Assembly (NCBI GenBank): GCA_018668195.1
Contig: JABITU010000359.1
Coordinates: forward strand, 1 to 14,331
DNA length: 14,331 nucleotides
Direction: 5' to 3'
Source: Tateyamaria sp.
GTDB lineage: Bacteria; Pseudomonadota; Alphaproteobacteria; Rhodobacterales; Rhodobacteraceae
Both the position numbers and the translations under genes were made by a program. Shown piece by piece: positions 1-6,593 of this stretch. The stretch's first letter is position 1. Every line of letters starts with the position of its first letter. The notes under the pieces are model-generated. The model made no database searches, was not told where the DNA came from, and saw nothing but the letters and a program-made list of their open reading frames with translations.

Positions 1-344
1 ATCGCCGATGCCGCGTCCGTGCCCAGTGTCCCACACAGGGCCTCATAACGGCCATTGTTCATGCCAATATTTAGGATAGCGGATGGTCCACCCCAATCAG
101 GGTCTTCGGACGAAGGGCGTACACAAAGGAGTGCGTTTTGCGGAAATTGCTGCAAAATTGCTTCAAGATCAGGAAGATGGCCACTGGCGATATCGTGTAC
201 AGCTGCAAACGACAAAGCCACAGTTCGCGGCACAGGCAAATCAAGCCGCACCAATCTTTGCAAACATTTTGCGCGTCCCCCATGGGTCGCGGTCGTGAGT
301 GGAGCGACAGACGTCACCAGTGTTGTGTTCGGATTATTCTGCAC
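1..344 (-). CDS. PEP/pyruvate-binding (PPDK-like) protein, N-terminal part
   Basis: The reading frame is open from the left edge to a GTG at 344-342 and is cut off by the window, leaving 114 codons plus two bases. Residues 21-46 (GGRAKCLQRL, then RLDLPVPRTVALSF) match the start of the pyruvate phosphate dikinase/PEP synthase nucleotide-binding domain, where PPDK has a GGKGANLAEM-type motif followed by LPVPPGF. Residues 75-96 (VRPSSEDPDWGGPSAILNIG) match the PPDK stretch with the VRS and VLNLGLN motifs. The family transfers phosphate between PEP/pyruvate and ATP or a partner; which reaction this member performs cannot be told from the N-terminus. GTG was chosen because an AGAGGT ribosome site (351-356) lies six bases upstream and no ATG precedes the conserved region. 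It is on the same strand as glyS and 3' of it, but has its own promoter. The identity as a PPDK-like protein is fairly sure; a bona fide PPDK is less likely because the motifs are divergent. Confidence 0.75.
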   Translation of the reverse strand, partial: MQNNPNTTLVTSVAPLTTATHGGRAKCLQRLVRLDLPVPRTVALSFAAVHDIASGHLPDLEAILQQFPQNALLCVRPSSEDPDWGGPSAILNIGMNNGRYEALCGTLGTDAASA

Positions 345-368
345 TGCAGCACCTCTTATTGAGGTGGC

Positions 369-396
369 AGCATAAAGTGTAAACTTTATGTGACAA
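369..396 (-). promoter_or_regulatory. Probable promoter of the PPDK-like gene
   Basis: On the minus strand TTGTCA (396-391) and TATGCT (374-369) are separated by 16 bases, close to the sigma-70 consensus. A start near position 362 would give a leader of about 18 bases that still holds the AGAGGT ribosome site. The spacer is almost entirely made of a perfect palindrome, so binding of a regulator there would block RNA polymerase. Inferred from sequence only. Confidence 0.45.
371..390. promoter_or_regulatory. Palindromic operator candidate, CATAAAGT-4-ACTTTATG
   Basis: Two perfect 8-base arms (371-378 and 383-390) flank a 4-base centre, GTAA. The palindrome sits between and partly overlaps the -35/-10 elements of the promoter above, the usual position of a repressor site. 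The sequence is AT-rich compared with the genes around it. The binding protein is unknown; a dimeric GntR- or LacI-type carbon regulator would suit a PEP/pyruvate gene, but that is a guess. Confidence 0.45.
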
Positions 397-500
397 GGTA
401 TCCACGACCCAAAAACCTATGCTGTGACAGAGAGGCACACCTTCGCGACAATCAGCACTTGACCCATTGTCAGGTCGCAAGAACATTGCCCTCGGCAAGA

Positions 501-544
501 GGGGGCTCTGCCCCCAGGCCTTTGGCCTTCCCCCGGAGTTTTTT
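501..544. terminator. Terminator-like hairpin cluster after glyS
   Basis: Two short hairpins follow each other: GGGGGC (501-506) with GCCCCC (510-515), and AGGCC (516-520) with GGCCT (524-528). Then come TCCCCCGG and six T (539-544). The C-run at 530-534 can also pair with the G-run at 501-505 in a larger fold. It lies 19 bases beyond the glyS stop. The T-run favours the plus direction, while in the minus direction the GGGGGC/GCCCCC hairpin is followed only by a weak T-rich stretch. C/G-rich hairpins ending in CCCCCGGAG plus T-runs are, as I recall, common 3' to genes in Roseobacter genomes. Confidence 0.5.
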
Positions 545-562
545 CAGCAAGATGAAGACGGA

Positions 563-2929
563 TCAGCCTTCGATTTTGGTGAGGTCAGCCACGCTAAGGC
601 ACAAAGTGCGGATGCGACTTAACAGATTGAGCCGGTTACGTCGCACCATAGCGTTGTCAGTGTTGATCTGTACGGCACCAAAGAATGCATCGATTGGAGC
701 GCGCAGGCTGGCCATGGCGTGCATGGCTGACGCGTAATCTTGTTGTGCCAACGCGGGCGCGATATCGGCCTCGGCGCTGTCCAAAGCTGTGAAAAGGGCG
801 CGTTCGGCGTTCGTCTCGGCATATTTGACGTCTGCGCCATAGGAATATTCAACGCCATCGGCGTTCTCGGCCTGGCTCAGGATATTGTTGGCGCGTTTGA
901 AGCCCTGGATCAGGTTTTCGCCATCCTCGGTTTTGAGCGTTTCGGATAACGCGGTGGCGCGTTTGACAAGCCGCGCAAGATCGTCATTGCTCGGCATGGC
1001 GATACAGGCATCGATGATATCGTGGCGAACCCCTTGATCACGCAGAAAAACTTTGAGGCGGTTGTGGAAAAATGACATCAGGCTTGCTGACTTTGGGTTA
1101 ACCACATTCACAGCGTAGCCATTTTCAAATGCCTTTCGCGAAATCGAGTGGTCTGGCATGGAGTAATTTGCATATGCGTCAGAAAATGACTTAACAAACC
1201 GGATTGGCATATCAGTTGCACCAACTGGGCTATAGGCGTCAAGGGTCGGATAGGTTGCCGAAAATTGATCTGTATACTCGAATTTGAATAGGTGGCGGAT
1301 CAGAATTTTTTCGTCACCTTCATCGTCTAACGAGTAGCTCTTGGCTTGAACGATCGAGTAATCTTTCTTCCAAAGGTTGTCTGGGTCAATCTCAAAATCG
1401 AATTCGCACAAAGCAACAAAGGCCGAAAGACTGGTTAAATGGAATTGCACATCATTTTCCAAAACCAGCCGAATAACCCCCAAAGCAGCCCGGCGCAGCG
1501 CGAAAGGGTCCTTGGATCCGGTCGGTTTTTCGTCAATCGCCCAAAAAGCAGTGAGCGTGTCCAATTTATCGGCCAGGGCCACGGCGACTGAAACTGGCGC
1601 TGTCGGCACGTCATCAGAAGGGCCAAGCGGCGCATAATGTTCTTCTGCTGCTGCCGCAATTGCAGCATCCTGGCCTGATGCTGCGATGTAGTACCGCCCC
1701 ATCAGCCCCTGCAGTTCCGGAAACTCATAGACCATTTCCGAGCTGAGATCGGCCTTGGCTAGGCGCGCGGCCTCTTGGGCCATGTCCGGGTCTGCACCCA
1801 CCACCGGCGCAAGTTCGCGGGCCAGCGCCGCGATACGGTTGATCCGGTCGGCTTGCGAACCCAGCTTGTTGTGAAAAGTCACGTTTTCGAGGGATTTCGT
1901 CCACATACTGATGTCAGACCTGGCCACGCGCAGGTCGTTTTCCCAGAAGAACTTGGCGTCAGCCAGTCGTGCGCTGAGCACTTTTTCGTTGCCTGCCAGA
2001 ATTGTTGCCCCGTTGTCAGAGGTTTCGCGGTTGGCGACGGTGATAAAGCGTTCGATCTGGCCTGATTTAGGGTTGCGCACCGAAAAGAATTTTTGATGTT
2101 CTTTCATAGATGTTTGCAGCACTTCGGCGGGCAGATGCAGGAAATCGTCGCCAATCTTGCCCATCAGCACGACCGGCCATTCGACGAGGCCCGCAACCTC
2201 GGCCAGCAAGCCCGGGTCTTCTACAACGGCCAGACCGCTGGCAAAGGCGGCATTTGTCGCGTCGTTCCAGATGGATGCGGCGCGCTCTGTGGCATCCAGC
2301 ACCACAAAGGCGCGCTTGAGCTTGGCGCTATAGTCATCAAAGGAACTTACGGAAAAAGCGTCCGGTGCCATGAAACGATGTCCACGCGTTGTGTCTCCGG
2401 CGACGATACCGTCCAGCTCTATGGGTACAACTTGGCTGCCTGCTTCATCCGACAGGATGCACAGGATCGAGTGCAGAGGGCGCACCCATTTCAGGCTGCC
2501 CGCGCCCCATCGCATGGACTTGGGCCATGGAAAGTTGCGTATGGTGTGGCTTAAAACTTCGGCGATGATCTCTGCTGCCGGGCGGCCCGGCTTTTCGATC
2601 AAGGCAAATAGGACGGGGCCCTTGGGCGTGTTACGTTCCTCGACCTGATCGCGGCTAAGACCTGCGCCGCGCAGAAACCCTTCGATCGCTTTTTCGGGCG
2701 CATCTGCACGGGGGCCTTTGCGTTCAGTGCGGGTGGCGGGGCTTGCCGCCAGCAGACCCTCTATCGTCAAGCACAGGCGACGTGGCGTTGTAAAAGCGGC
2801 GGCGCTGACATAGGTCAGCCCGGCCTCGACCAGCCCGTTGGCCACCAGCTTTTGCAGATCCTCGCCTGCGCGTTTTTGCATGCGCGCGGGGATTTCCTCG
2901 GAAAAAAGTTCGATCAGAAGGTCAGGCAT
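563..2929 (-). CDS. glyS: Glycyl-tRNA synthetase beta subunit
   Basis: GlyS is the large subunit of the bacterial alpha2beta2 glycyl-tRNA synthetase. It supplies tRNA recognition and much of the aminoacylation surface in the cytoplasm. The N-terminus (MPDLLIELFSEEIPARM) is the classic start of the family. Other recognisable stretches are SMKEHQKFF (275-282), ANRETSDNG (299-307), KFFWENDL (326-333) and GSKDPFALRRAALGVIRLVLEN (471-492). The C-terminal helical domain contains FKRANNIL (677-684) and ends SVADLTKIEG. At 788 residues it is about 100 longer than the E. coli protein. The surplus is mostly at residues 509-612, between the helix ending VIRLVLEN and the SFFHNRLKVFLRDQGVRHD segment, where the DNA is much AT-richer. 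The ATG overlaps the stop of the upstream gene by one base (TAATG), so translation is probably coupled. Confidence 0.97.
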   Translation of the reverse strand: MPDLLIELFSEEIPARMQKRAGEDLQKLVANGLVEAGLTYVSAAAFTTPRRLCLTIEGLLAASPATRTERKGPRADAPEKAIEGFLRGAGLSRDQVEERNTPKGPVLFALIEKPGRPAAEIIAEVLSHTIRNFPWPKSMRWGAGSLKWVRPLHSILCILSDEAGSQVVPIELDGIVAGDTTRGHRFMAPDAFSVSSFDDYSAKLKRAFVVLDATERAASIWNDATNAAFASGLAVVEDPGLLAEVAGLVEWPVVLMGKIGDDFLHLPAEVLQTSMKEHQKFFSVRNPKSGQIERFITVANRETSDNGATILAGNEKVLSARLADAKFFWENDLRVARSDISMWTKSLENVTFHNKLGSQADRINRIAALARELAPVVGADPDMAQEAARLAKADLSSEMVYEFPELQGLMGRYYIAASGQDAAIAAAAEEHYAPLGPSDDVPTAPVSVAVALADKLDTLTAFWAIDEKPTGSKDPFALRRAALGVIRLVLENDVQFHLTSLSAFVALCEFDFEIDPDNLWKKDYSIVQAKSYSLDDEGDEKILIRHLFKFEYTDQFSATYPTLDAYSPVGATDMPIRFVKSFSDAYANYSMPDHSISRKAFENGYAVNVVNPKSASLMSFFHNRLKVFLRDQGVRHDIIDACIAMPSNDDLARLVKRATALSETLKTEDGENLIQGFKRANNILSQAENADGVEYSYGADVKYAETNAERALFTALDSAEADIAPALAQQDYASAMHAMASLRAPIDAFFGAVQINTDNAMVRRNRLNLLSRIRTLCLSVADLTKIEG

Positions 2930-3444
2930 TATTCAGTATCCCGTTTTGGGCATTCTTCGCCCACAATCGTTCCGTCATAGGCTTTTTCGCCACAATCGTT
3001 CAATTCATGCCAGACATAGCCGCGCCCGTCTTTAGTGATTGCGACAATGCGGTCCACGCCAAAGGCTATGTTTTTCTGCCCCAGAAAGGGCAGTGCAGTG
3101 CCCGCCGCCAATTCAGTAGCAATGGCACGAGCGTCAAAGCAATCAAACCAGCCCGGCGCATTGCGCGGCGTAGCCTCGGCGAGGCCGACGTAAGTTTCAC
3201 TCAGCATGGCGAGGCTCAGATTGGTCGTAAAGCAAGCGCGGTAGCGGATCGGCGAACTGTCGGCGTCAATGGCTTCGAATGTGACAAAAGATATCGGTTC
3301 TGGCTTGTCCGATACAATAGACACAAGCTGCACGTCCTGTTCTGTTACAGGTTCGTAAAAACCGTAGACCTGCAAATAATAGAGCGCGATGCCTGCTACG
3401 AGCGAGCTAAGCAAGATGGCTATCACTATGATTTTACCATTCAT
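2929..3444 (-). CDS. Small membrane-anchored protein of the DUF6446 type
   Basis: The protein has 171 residues. Residues 4-24 (IIVIAILLSSLVAGIALYYLQ) form one hydrophobic segment after a short lysine-containing start, so it is probably anchored in the inner membrane with the rest outside. The body has four cysteines in pairs of motifs (RACFTTN, WFDCFDARAIA, NDCGEKAYDG, EECP), which could form disulfides in the periplasm. It ends at residue 171 with TAA overlapping the glyS ATG. I recall this family sitting between glyQ and glyS in Rhodobacterales and being annotated as DUF6446; no function is known to me. The position inside the synthetase unit says it is co-expressed with glyS, not that it works with it. 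Confidence 0.85.
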   Translation of the reverse strand: MNGKIIVIAILLSSLVAGIALYYLQVYGFYEPVTEQDVQLVSIVSDKPEPISFVTFEAIDADSSPIRYRACFTTNLSLAMLSETYVGLAEATPRNAPGWFDCFDARAIATELAAGTALPFLGQKNIAFGVDRIVAITKDGRGYVWHELNDCGEKAYDGTIVGEECPKRDTE

Positions 3445-3628
3445 GCTGCGGCCTCATCTGGGTGAATGGCGTCAGGGTCGGTGACGGTAACATCATGTCT
3501 ATTATATTCGAAAAAGGTTGGGCGGCTGACCCGATCGTAACCATCCCAGGCCCGCACATCAGTAGAGAATACGCAGGAAACTGGGTTTCGGTCGCATTCG
3601 GCAGTTGGGTGGCGATGGAAGCGCTCAC
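3434..3628 (-). CDS. Possible very small ORF between glyQ and the DUF6446-like gene
   Basis: A GTG at 3628 overlaps the glyQ stop (GTGA) and has GGAGG seven bases upstream. From it a 64-residue frame (starts [16 protein letters not shown], ends QMRPQHEW) runs to a TAA that overlaps the start of the next gene. A second frame over the same bases runs from a GTG at 3653 inside glyQ and ends in an ATGA overlap with the next start (TGA 3443-3441). Its second half ([20 protein letters not shown] and [12 protein letters not shown]) looks more like a natural protein. The good start belongs to one frame and the better-looking C-terminus to the other. Either only one is real, or a single-base indel has split one small gene. 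No family is recognised. Confidence 0.35.
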   Translation of the reverse strand: MSASIATQLPNATETQFPAYSLLMCGPGMVTIGSAAQPFSNIIDMMLPSPTLTPFTQMRPQHEW

Positions 3629-4566
3629 GCCGCGCCCTCCGGAACCCAACCACCGGCGCGGGTCTGCACAAAGGCATCTGCGCATTGCTTGGCGAGTGCG
3701 CGAACGCGGCCGATATAAGCCTGGCGTTCAGTCACCGAGATCACACCACGCGCGTCAAGCAGGTTAAAGATATGGCTGGCCTTAATACACTGATCATAGG
3801 CTGGGTGTGCCATGATGATGCGTTTGCCAGTCTTGGGGTCGCCATGAGCCTGGCCAAGAATGCTTTTGCACTCGTCCTCGGCCTCTTCAAAGTGGCGCAG
3901 CAGTACGTCTGTGTTGGCCACATCGAAATTCCAGCGGGCATATTCCTCTTCGGTCTGTTTAAAAATATCGCCATAGCTCAGCGGGATTGCCGTTTGCGGG
4001 TCATTGAAGGGCATGTCCATCACATGATCGACGCCAAGGACATACATTGCCAGACGCTCCAGCCCGTAGGTCAGTTCGCCCGAAACAGGGTGGCAATCGT
4101 GGCCGCCGACCTGCTGAAAATATGTGAATTGGCTGACTTCCATACCATCACACCAGACCTCCCAACCCAGCCCCCACGCGCCAAGCGTGGGGCTTTCCCA
4201 ATCGTCTTCGACAAAACGGATGTCGTGTAGCTCCATGTCGACGCCGATAGCCGCAAGCGAGCCCAGATAAAGGTCTTGCAGATCAGGCGGCGATGGTTTG
4301 ATGAGCACTTGGTACTGGTAATAATGCTGCAACCGGTTTGGGTTCTCACCATAGCGCCCATCTGTCGGACGACGCGAGGGCTGCACATAGGCGGCCGCCC
4401 AAGGCTGCGTGCCAAGCGAGCGCAGCGTTGTGGCGGGGTGAAATGTACCTGCTCCGACTTCCATGTCATAGGGCTGCAGGATCGCACAGCCCTTGCTGGC
4501 CCAATAGGTCTGAAGCCGCAGGATGATGTCCTGAAAGGAACGTGGCGTATCTGGACTGTTTGACAT
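3625..4566 (-). CDS. glyQ: Glycyl-tRNA synthetase alpha subunit
   Basis: GlyQ is the catalytic alpha subunit of the heterotetrameric glycyl-tRNA synthetase. It activates glycine with ATP and, with GlyS, charges tRNA-Gly. The 313-residue length fits the family. Highly conserved blocks are present: [20 protein letters not shown] near the start, [19 protein letters not shown], the class II motif 2 region [52 protein letters not shown] and [15 protein letters not shown]. The N-terminus is [10 protein letters not shown]. The ribosome site is weak (GGCAAGAACCT before ATG). It is the first gene of the glyQ-(small ORF)-DUF6446-glyS unit and is transcribed away from the plus-strand gene at 4721. Confidence 0.97.
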   Translation of the reverse strand: MSNSPDTPRSFQDIILRLQTYWASKGCAILQPYDMEVGAGTFHPATTLRSLGTQPWAAAYVQPSRRPTDGRYGENPNRLQHYYQYQVLIKPSPPDLQDLYLGSLAAIGVDMELHDIRFVEDDWESPTLGAWGLGWEVWCDGMEVSQFTYFQQVGGHDCHPVSGELTYGLERLAMYVLGVDHVMDMPFNDPQTAIPLSYGDIFKQTEEEYARWNFDVANTDVLLRHFEEAEDECKSILGQAHGDPKTGKRIIMAHPAYDQCIKASHIFNLLDARGVISVTERQAYIGRVRALAKQCADAFVQTRAGGWVPEGAA

Positions 4567-4597
4567 AGGTTCTTGCCTGCCTCTTGGATGCGCGCCT

Positions 4598-4626
4598 TAC
4601 CTACGTCCCGGCCTAAGGATGGTCAA
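4598..4626 (-). promoter_or_regulatory. Possible promoter of the glyQ unit
   Basis: On the minus strand TTGACC (4626-4621) and TAGGTA (4603-4598) are 17 bases apart. The -35 is good and the -10 is mediocre. A start near 4591 would give a leader of about 25 bases before the glyQ ATG. It lies in the 154-base divergent region between glyQ and the gene at 4721; I see no T-box or other leader structure. Confidence 0.3.
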
Positions 4627-4720
4627 TTGCGCGTCATGCTTCATTTGGCGGTATTCCCCCATTTTCAACAGCTGCTTTTCCTGATTATCTGTACCTCGAA
4701 GAACAGAAGGGTACAGGATT

Positions 4721-6451
4721 ATGATCAAGCGGATGATGTTGGTATGGGCCTTTGTCTGGACCTTTGTGGGGCAGGCATGGGCGCAATCCGATATCGTCTG
4801 GGTCCAAATTGAGGCACAACCAAGCCTGAACATTGCCCTGCAACGGGCGCAGGATTACGCAGCTGTACTTGACGACGTAAACAGCTTTGCGATGGACAGT
4901 GGATGGTACGGAATTGCCATTGGCCCATACGAGCGCCCCGATGCCGAACAAGTGCTGCGTATCTACAGGGCCGAAAGCTTGATCCCCCGAGACAGTTTTA
5001 TAACCTTTTCTTCAAGCTATGGCGCACAGGTTTGGCCATTAGGCGCGGATGTGCTCGACCGCATCGTTGTTTCAAACCTTGCGACCGCACAGAAGCCAGA
5101 GGCGCCGCAGGTGGCCCAAGTCTTGTTGCCCGCCGATGAAACTCCGAACGAAGCTGCGCGCAGTGAACGTCTGCTTGGTCGCGCCGAACGCGAGGCGTTA
5201 CAGGTCGCTTTGAAATGGGCCGGAACATATCCGGGCCGCATTGACGGCGCCTTTGGTCGCGGCACTCGAAACGCGATGGCAGCATGGCAGGATCTGAAGG
5301 GCTTTGACAGGACAGGCATCCTGACGACCAGACAGCGCGATCAATTACTTGGGGATTACAACGCAGTATTGGAAGATCTGGGGCTTGCCATGATCAGCGA
5401 TACATCAGCGGGGATAGAAATGGTACTGCCCTTGAATGTCGTGAGTTTCGAAAAAAATGACTATCCCTTCGCGCACTACACCAGCATCAGCGATATCCCC
5501 GCAACCGTCCTGCTGATCAGTCAAGCCGGCGATCAGGATACACTTCTCAGTCTTTATGACATCATGCAGACCCTTGACATTGTGCCACTGGATGGTCCGC
5601 GAAAACGCAAAAAAACGTCATTTACCCTCGTTGGCGAGGATGCAACGCGCATCTCTGAGACACGAGTGTCTTTGGAAGGCGGTCAGATCAAAGGTTTTAC
5701 TCTGGTCTGGCCCACGGGCGATGAAGAGCGGCGCTCAAGGCTGATTGCAGAAATGGACAAAAGCTTTGCCCGTCTGTCCGGAGTTATCCCAACCGATGCA
5801 GGCACAGATGAACAGGCCGTCGATCTGATCGCCGGATTACAGGTCCGCAAGCCGCGCGTTTCTGGTTCGGGCTTTTTTGTCGACTCGCGCGGCGCGGTTC
5901 TGACCACCGCCAAAGCGGTGGACAGCTGCACCCGGATCACGCTGGATGACGACACAGAGGCCCAGCTCGCCGCGGTAGACACGGCCAAAGGCGTCGCATT
6001 GCTACGACCCAATGTGGCATTGTCACCGCAGGTCGTGGCACGGTTCAGCGATGCCCGCCCACGTCTGAATGCAGAGGTGGCGGCCTCTGGCTACAGCTTT
6101 GGCGGGGTGCTGAATGCGCCGTCGATCACATTTGGAACACTCAGCGATGTGCGCGGTCTGGCCGGCGAAAACCATATCAATCGGCTGGCACTCAATACCC
6201 TGCCCGGAGACGCTGGTGGCCCGGTTCTGGATGCGGGTGGCGGCGTGTTGGGCATGCTCTTGCCAAATGACGCAAATGGCCGAACCCTACCGCAAAGCGT
6301 GCGGTTTGCTCTGGATCGTACGGCGTTGCACGATGTTCTGGCGCAGGCGGGTTTAGCCGGCGCAATCACCGACAGTACCTTGCCCGTTGACCCCGTTGAT
6401 CTGTCAATTACCGCAACCGGAATGACGGTGCTGGTCAGCTGCTGGGACTAA
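4721..6451 (+). CDS. Secreted SPOR-like/peptidoglycan-binding protein with an inactive trypsin-like domain
   Basis: The protein has 576 residues. Residues 1-21 form a signal peptide (MIKRMM start, hydrophobic core, cleavage likely after AWA). Residues 25-106 resemble a SPOR-type fold (WVQIEAQPSLNIALQRAQDY, YGIAIGPYERPDAEQVLRIY). Residues 153-215 are a peptidoglycan-binding 1 domain (REALQVALKWAGTYPGRIDG, FGRGTRNAMAAWQ). Residues 230-355 are an unassigned alpha/beta part. Residues 380-545 have the outline of a trypsin/HtrA-like domain (GSGFFVDSRGAVLTTA, GDAGGPVLD, GGVLGMLLP). The triad is lost: Lys398 stands where His is expected, Gly424 where Asp is expected, and Ala498 replaces Ser in GDSGGP. 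Cys403 and Cys574 could form a disulfide. It probably binds cell wall in the periplasm and serves as a scaffold or sensor rather than a protease. I recall Roseobacter relatives with the same GDAGG, so loss may be old. The start has only a weak ribosome site; M5 is an alternative. Confidence 0.85.
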   Translation: MIKRMMLVWAFVWTFVGQAWAQSDIVWVQIEAQPSLNIALQRAQDYAAVLDDVNSFAMDSGWYGIAIGPYERPDAEQVLRIYRAESLIPRDSFITFSSSYGAQVWPLGADVLDRIVVSNLATAQKPEAPQVAQVLLPADETPNEAARSERLLGRAEREALQVALKWAGTYPGRIDGAFGRGTRNAMAAWQDLKGFDRTGILTTRQRDQLLGDYNAVLEDLGLAMISDTSAGIEMVLPLNVVSFEKNDYPFAHYTSISDIPATVLLISQAGDQDTLLSLYDIMQTLDIVPLDGPRKRKKTSFTLVGEDATRISETRVSLEGGQIKGFTLVWPTGDEERRSRLIAEMDKSFARLSGVIPTDAGTDEQAVDLIAGLQVRKPRVSGSGFFVDSRGAVLTTAKAVDSCTRITLDDDTEAQLAAVDTAKGVALLRPNVALSPQVVARFSDARPRLNAEVAASGYSFGGVLNAPSITFGTLSDVRGLAGENHINRLALNTLPGDAGGPVLDAGGGVLGMLLPNDANGRTLPQSVRFALDRTALHDVLAQAGLAGAITDSTLPVDPVDLSITATGMTVLVSCWD

Positions 6452-6593
6452 CCAGAAAATACAGGTGTCGGATGGGATTTAGCCGTTTCTGTACAACTGC
6501 CAAAGCGTTTTGCGAAAAACTGACGTCACCTAACGCGGACTGAAATCTGAGAATTCAACGCATAAAATGATGCCAGTTGCTCTAGGTATTTCG

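Noticed and set aside
55..375. Plus-strand frames across the first 375 bases
   Set aside because: The minus-strand frame here encodes a recognisable PPDK-like N-terminus with a proper GTG start, which makes the plus frames shadows.
2093..2554. Plus-strand open frame of 153 codons opposite glyS
   Set aside because: It is a shadow of conserved glyS codons with histidine- and glutamine-rich, unprotein-like sequence.
3685..4230. Plus-strand open frame of 181 codons opposite glyQ
   Set aside because: It is antisense to an essential, fully conserved gene with no supporting start site.
6452..6593. Terminator between the convergent genes at 6451 and 6594
   Set aside because: No stem with an adjoining T-run could be found by eye in these 142 bases.
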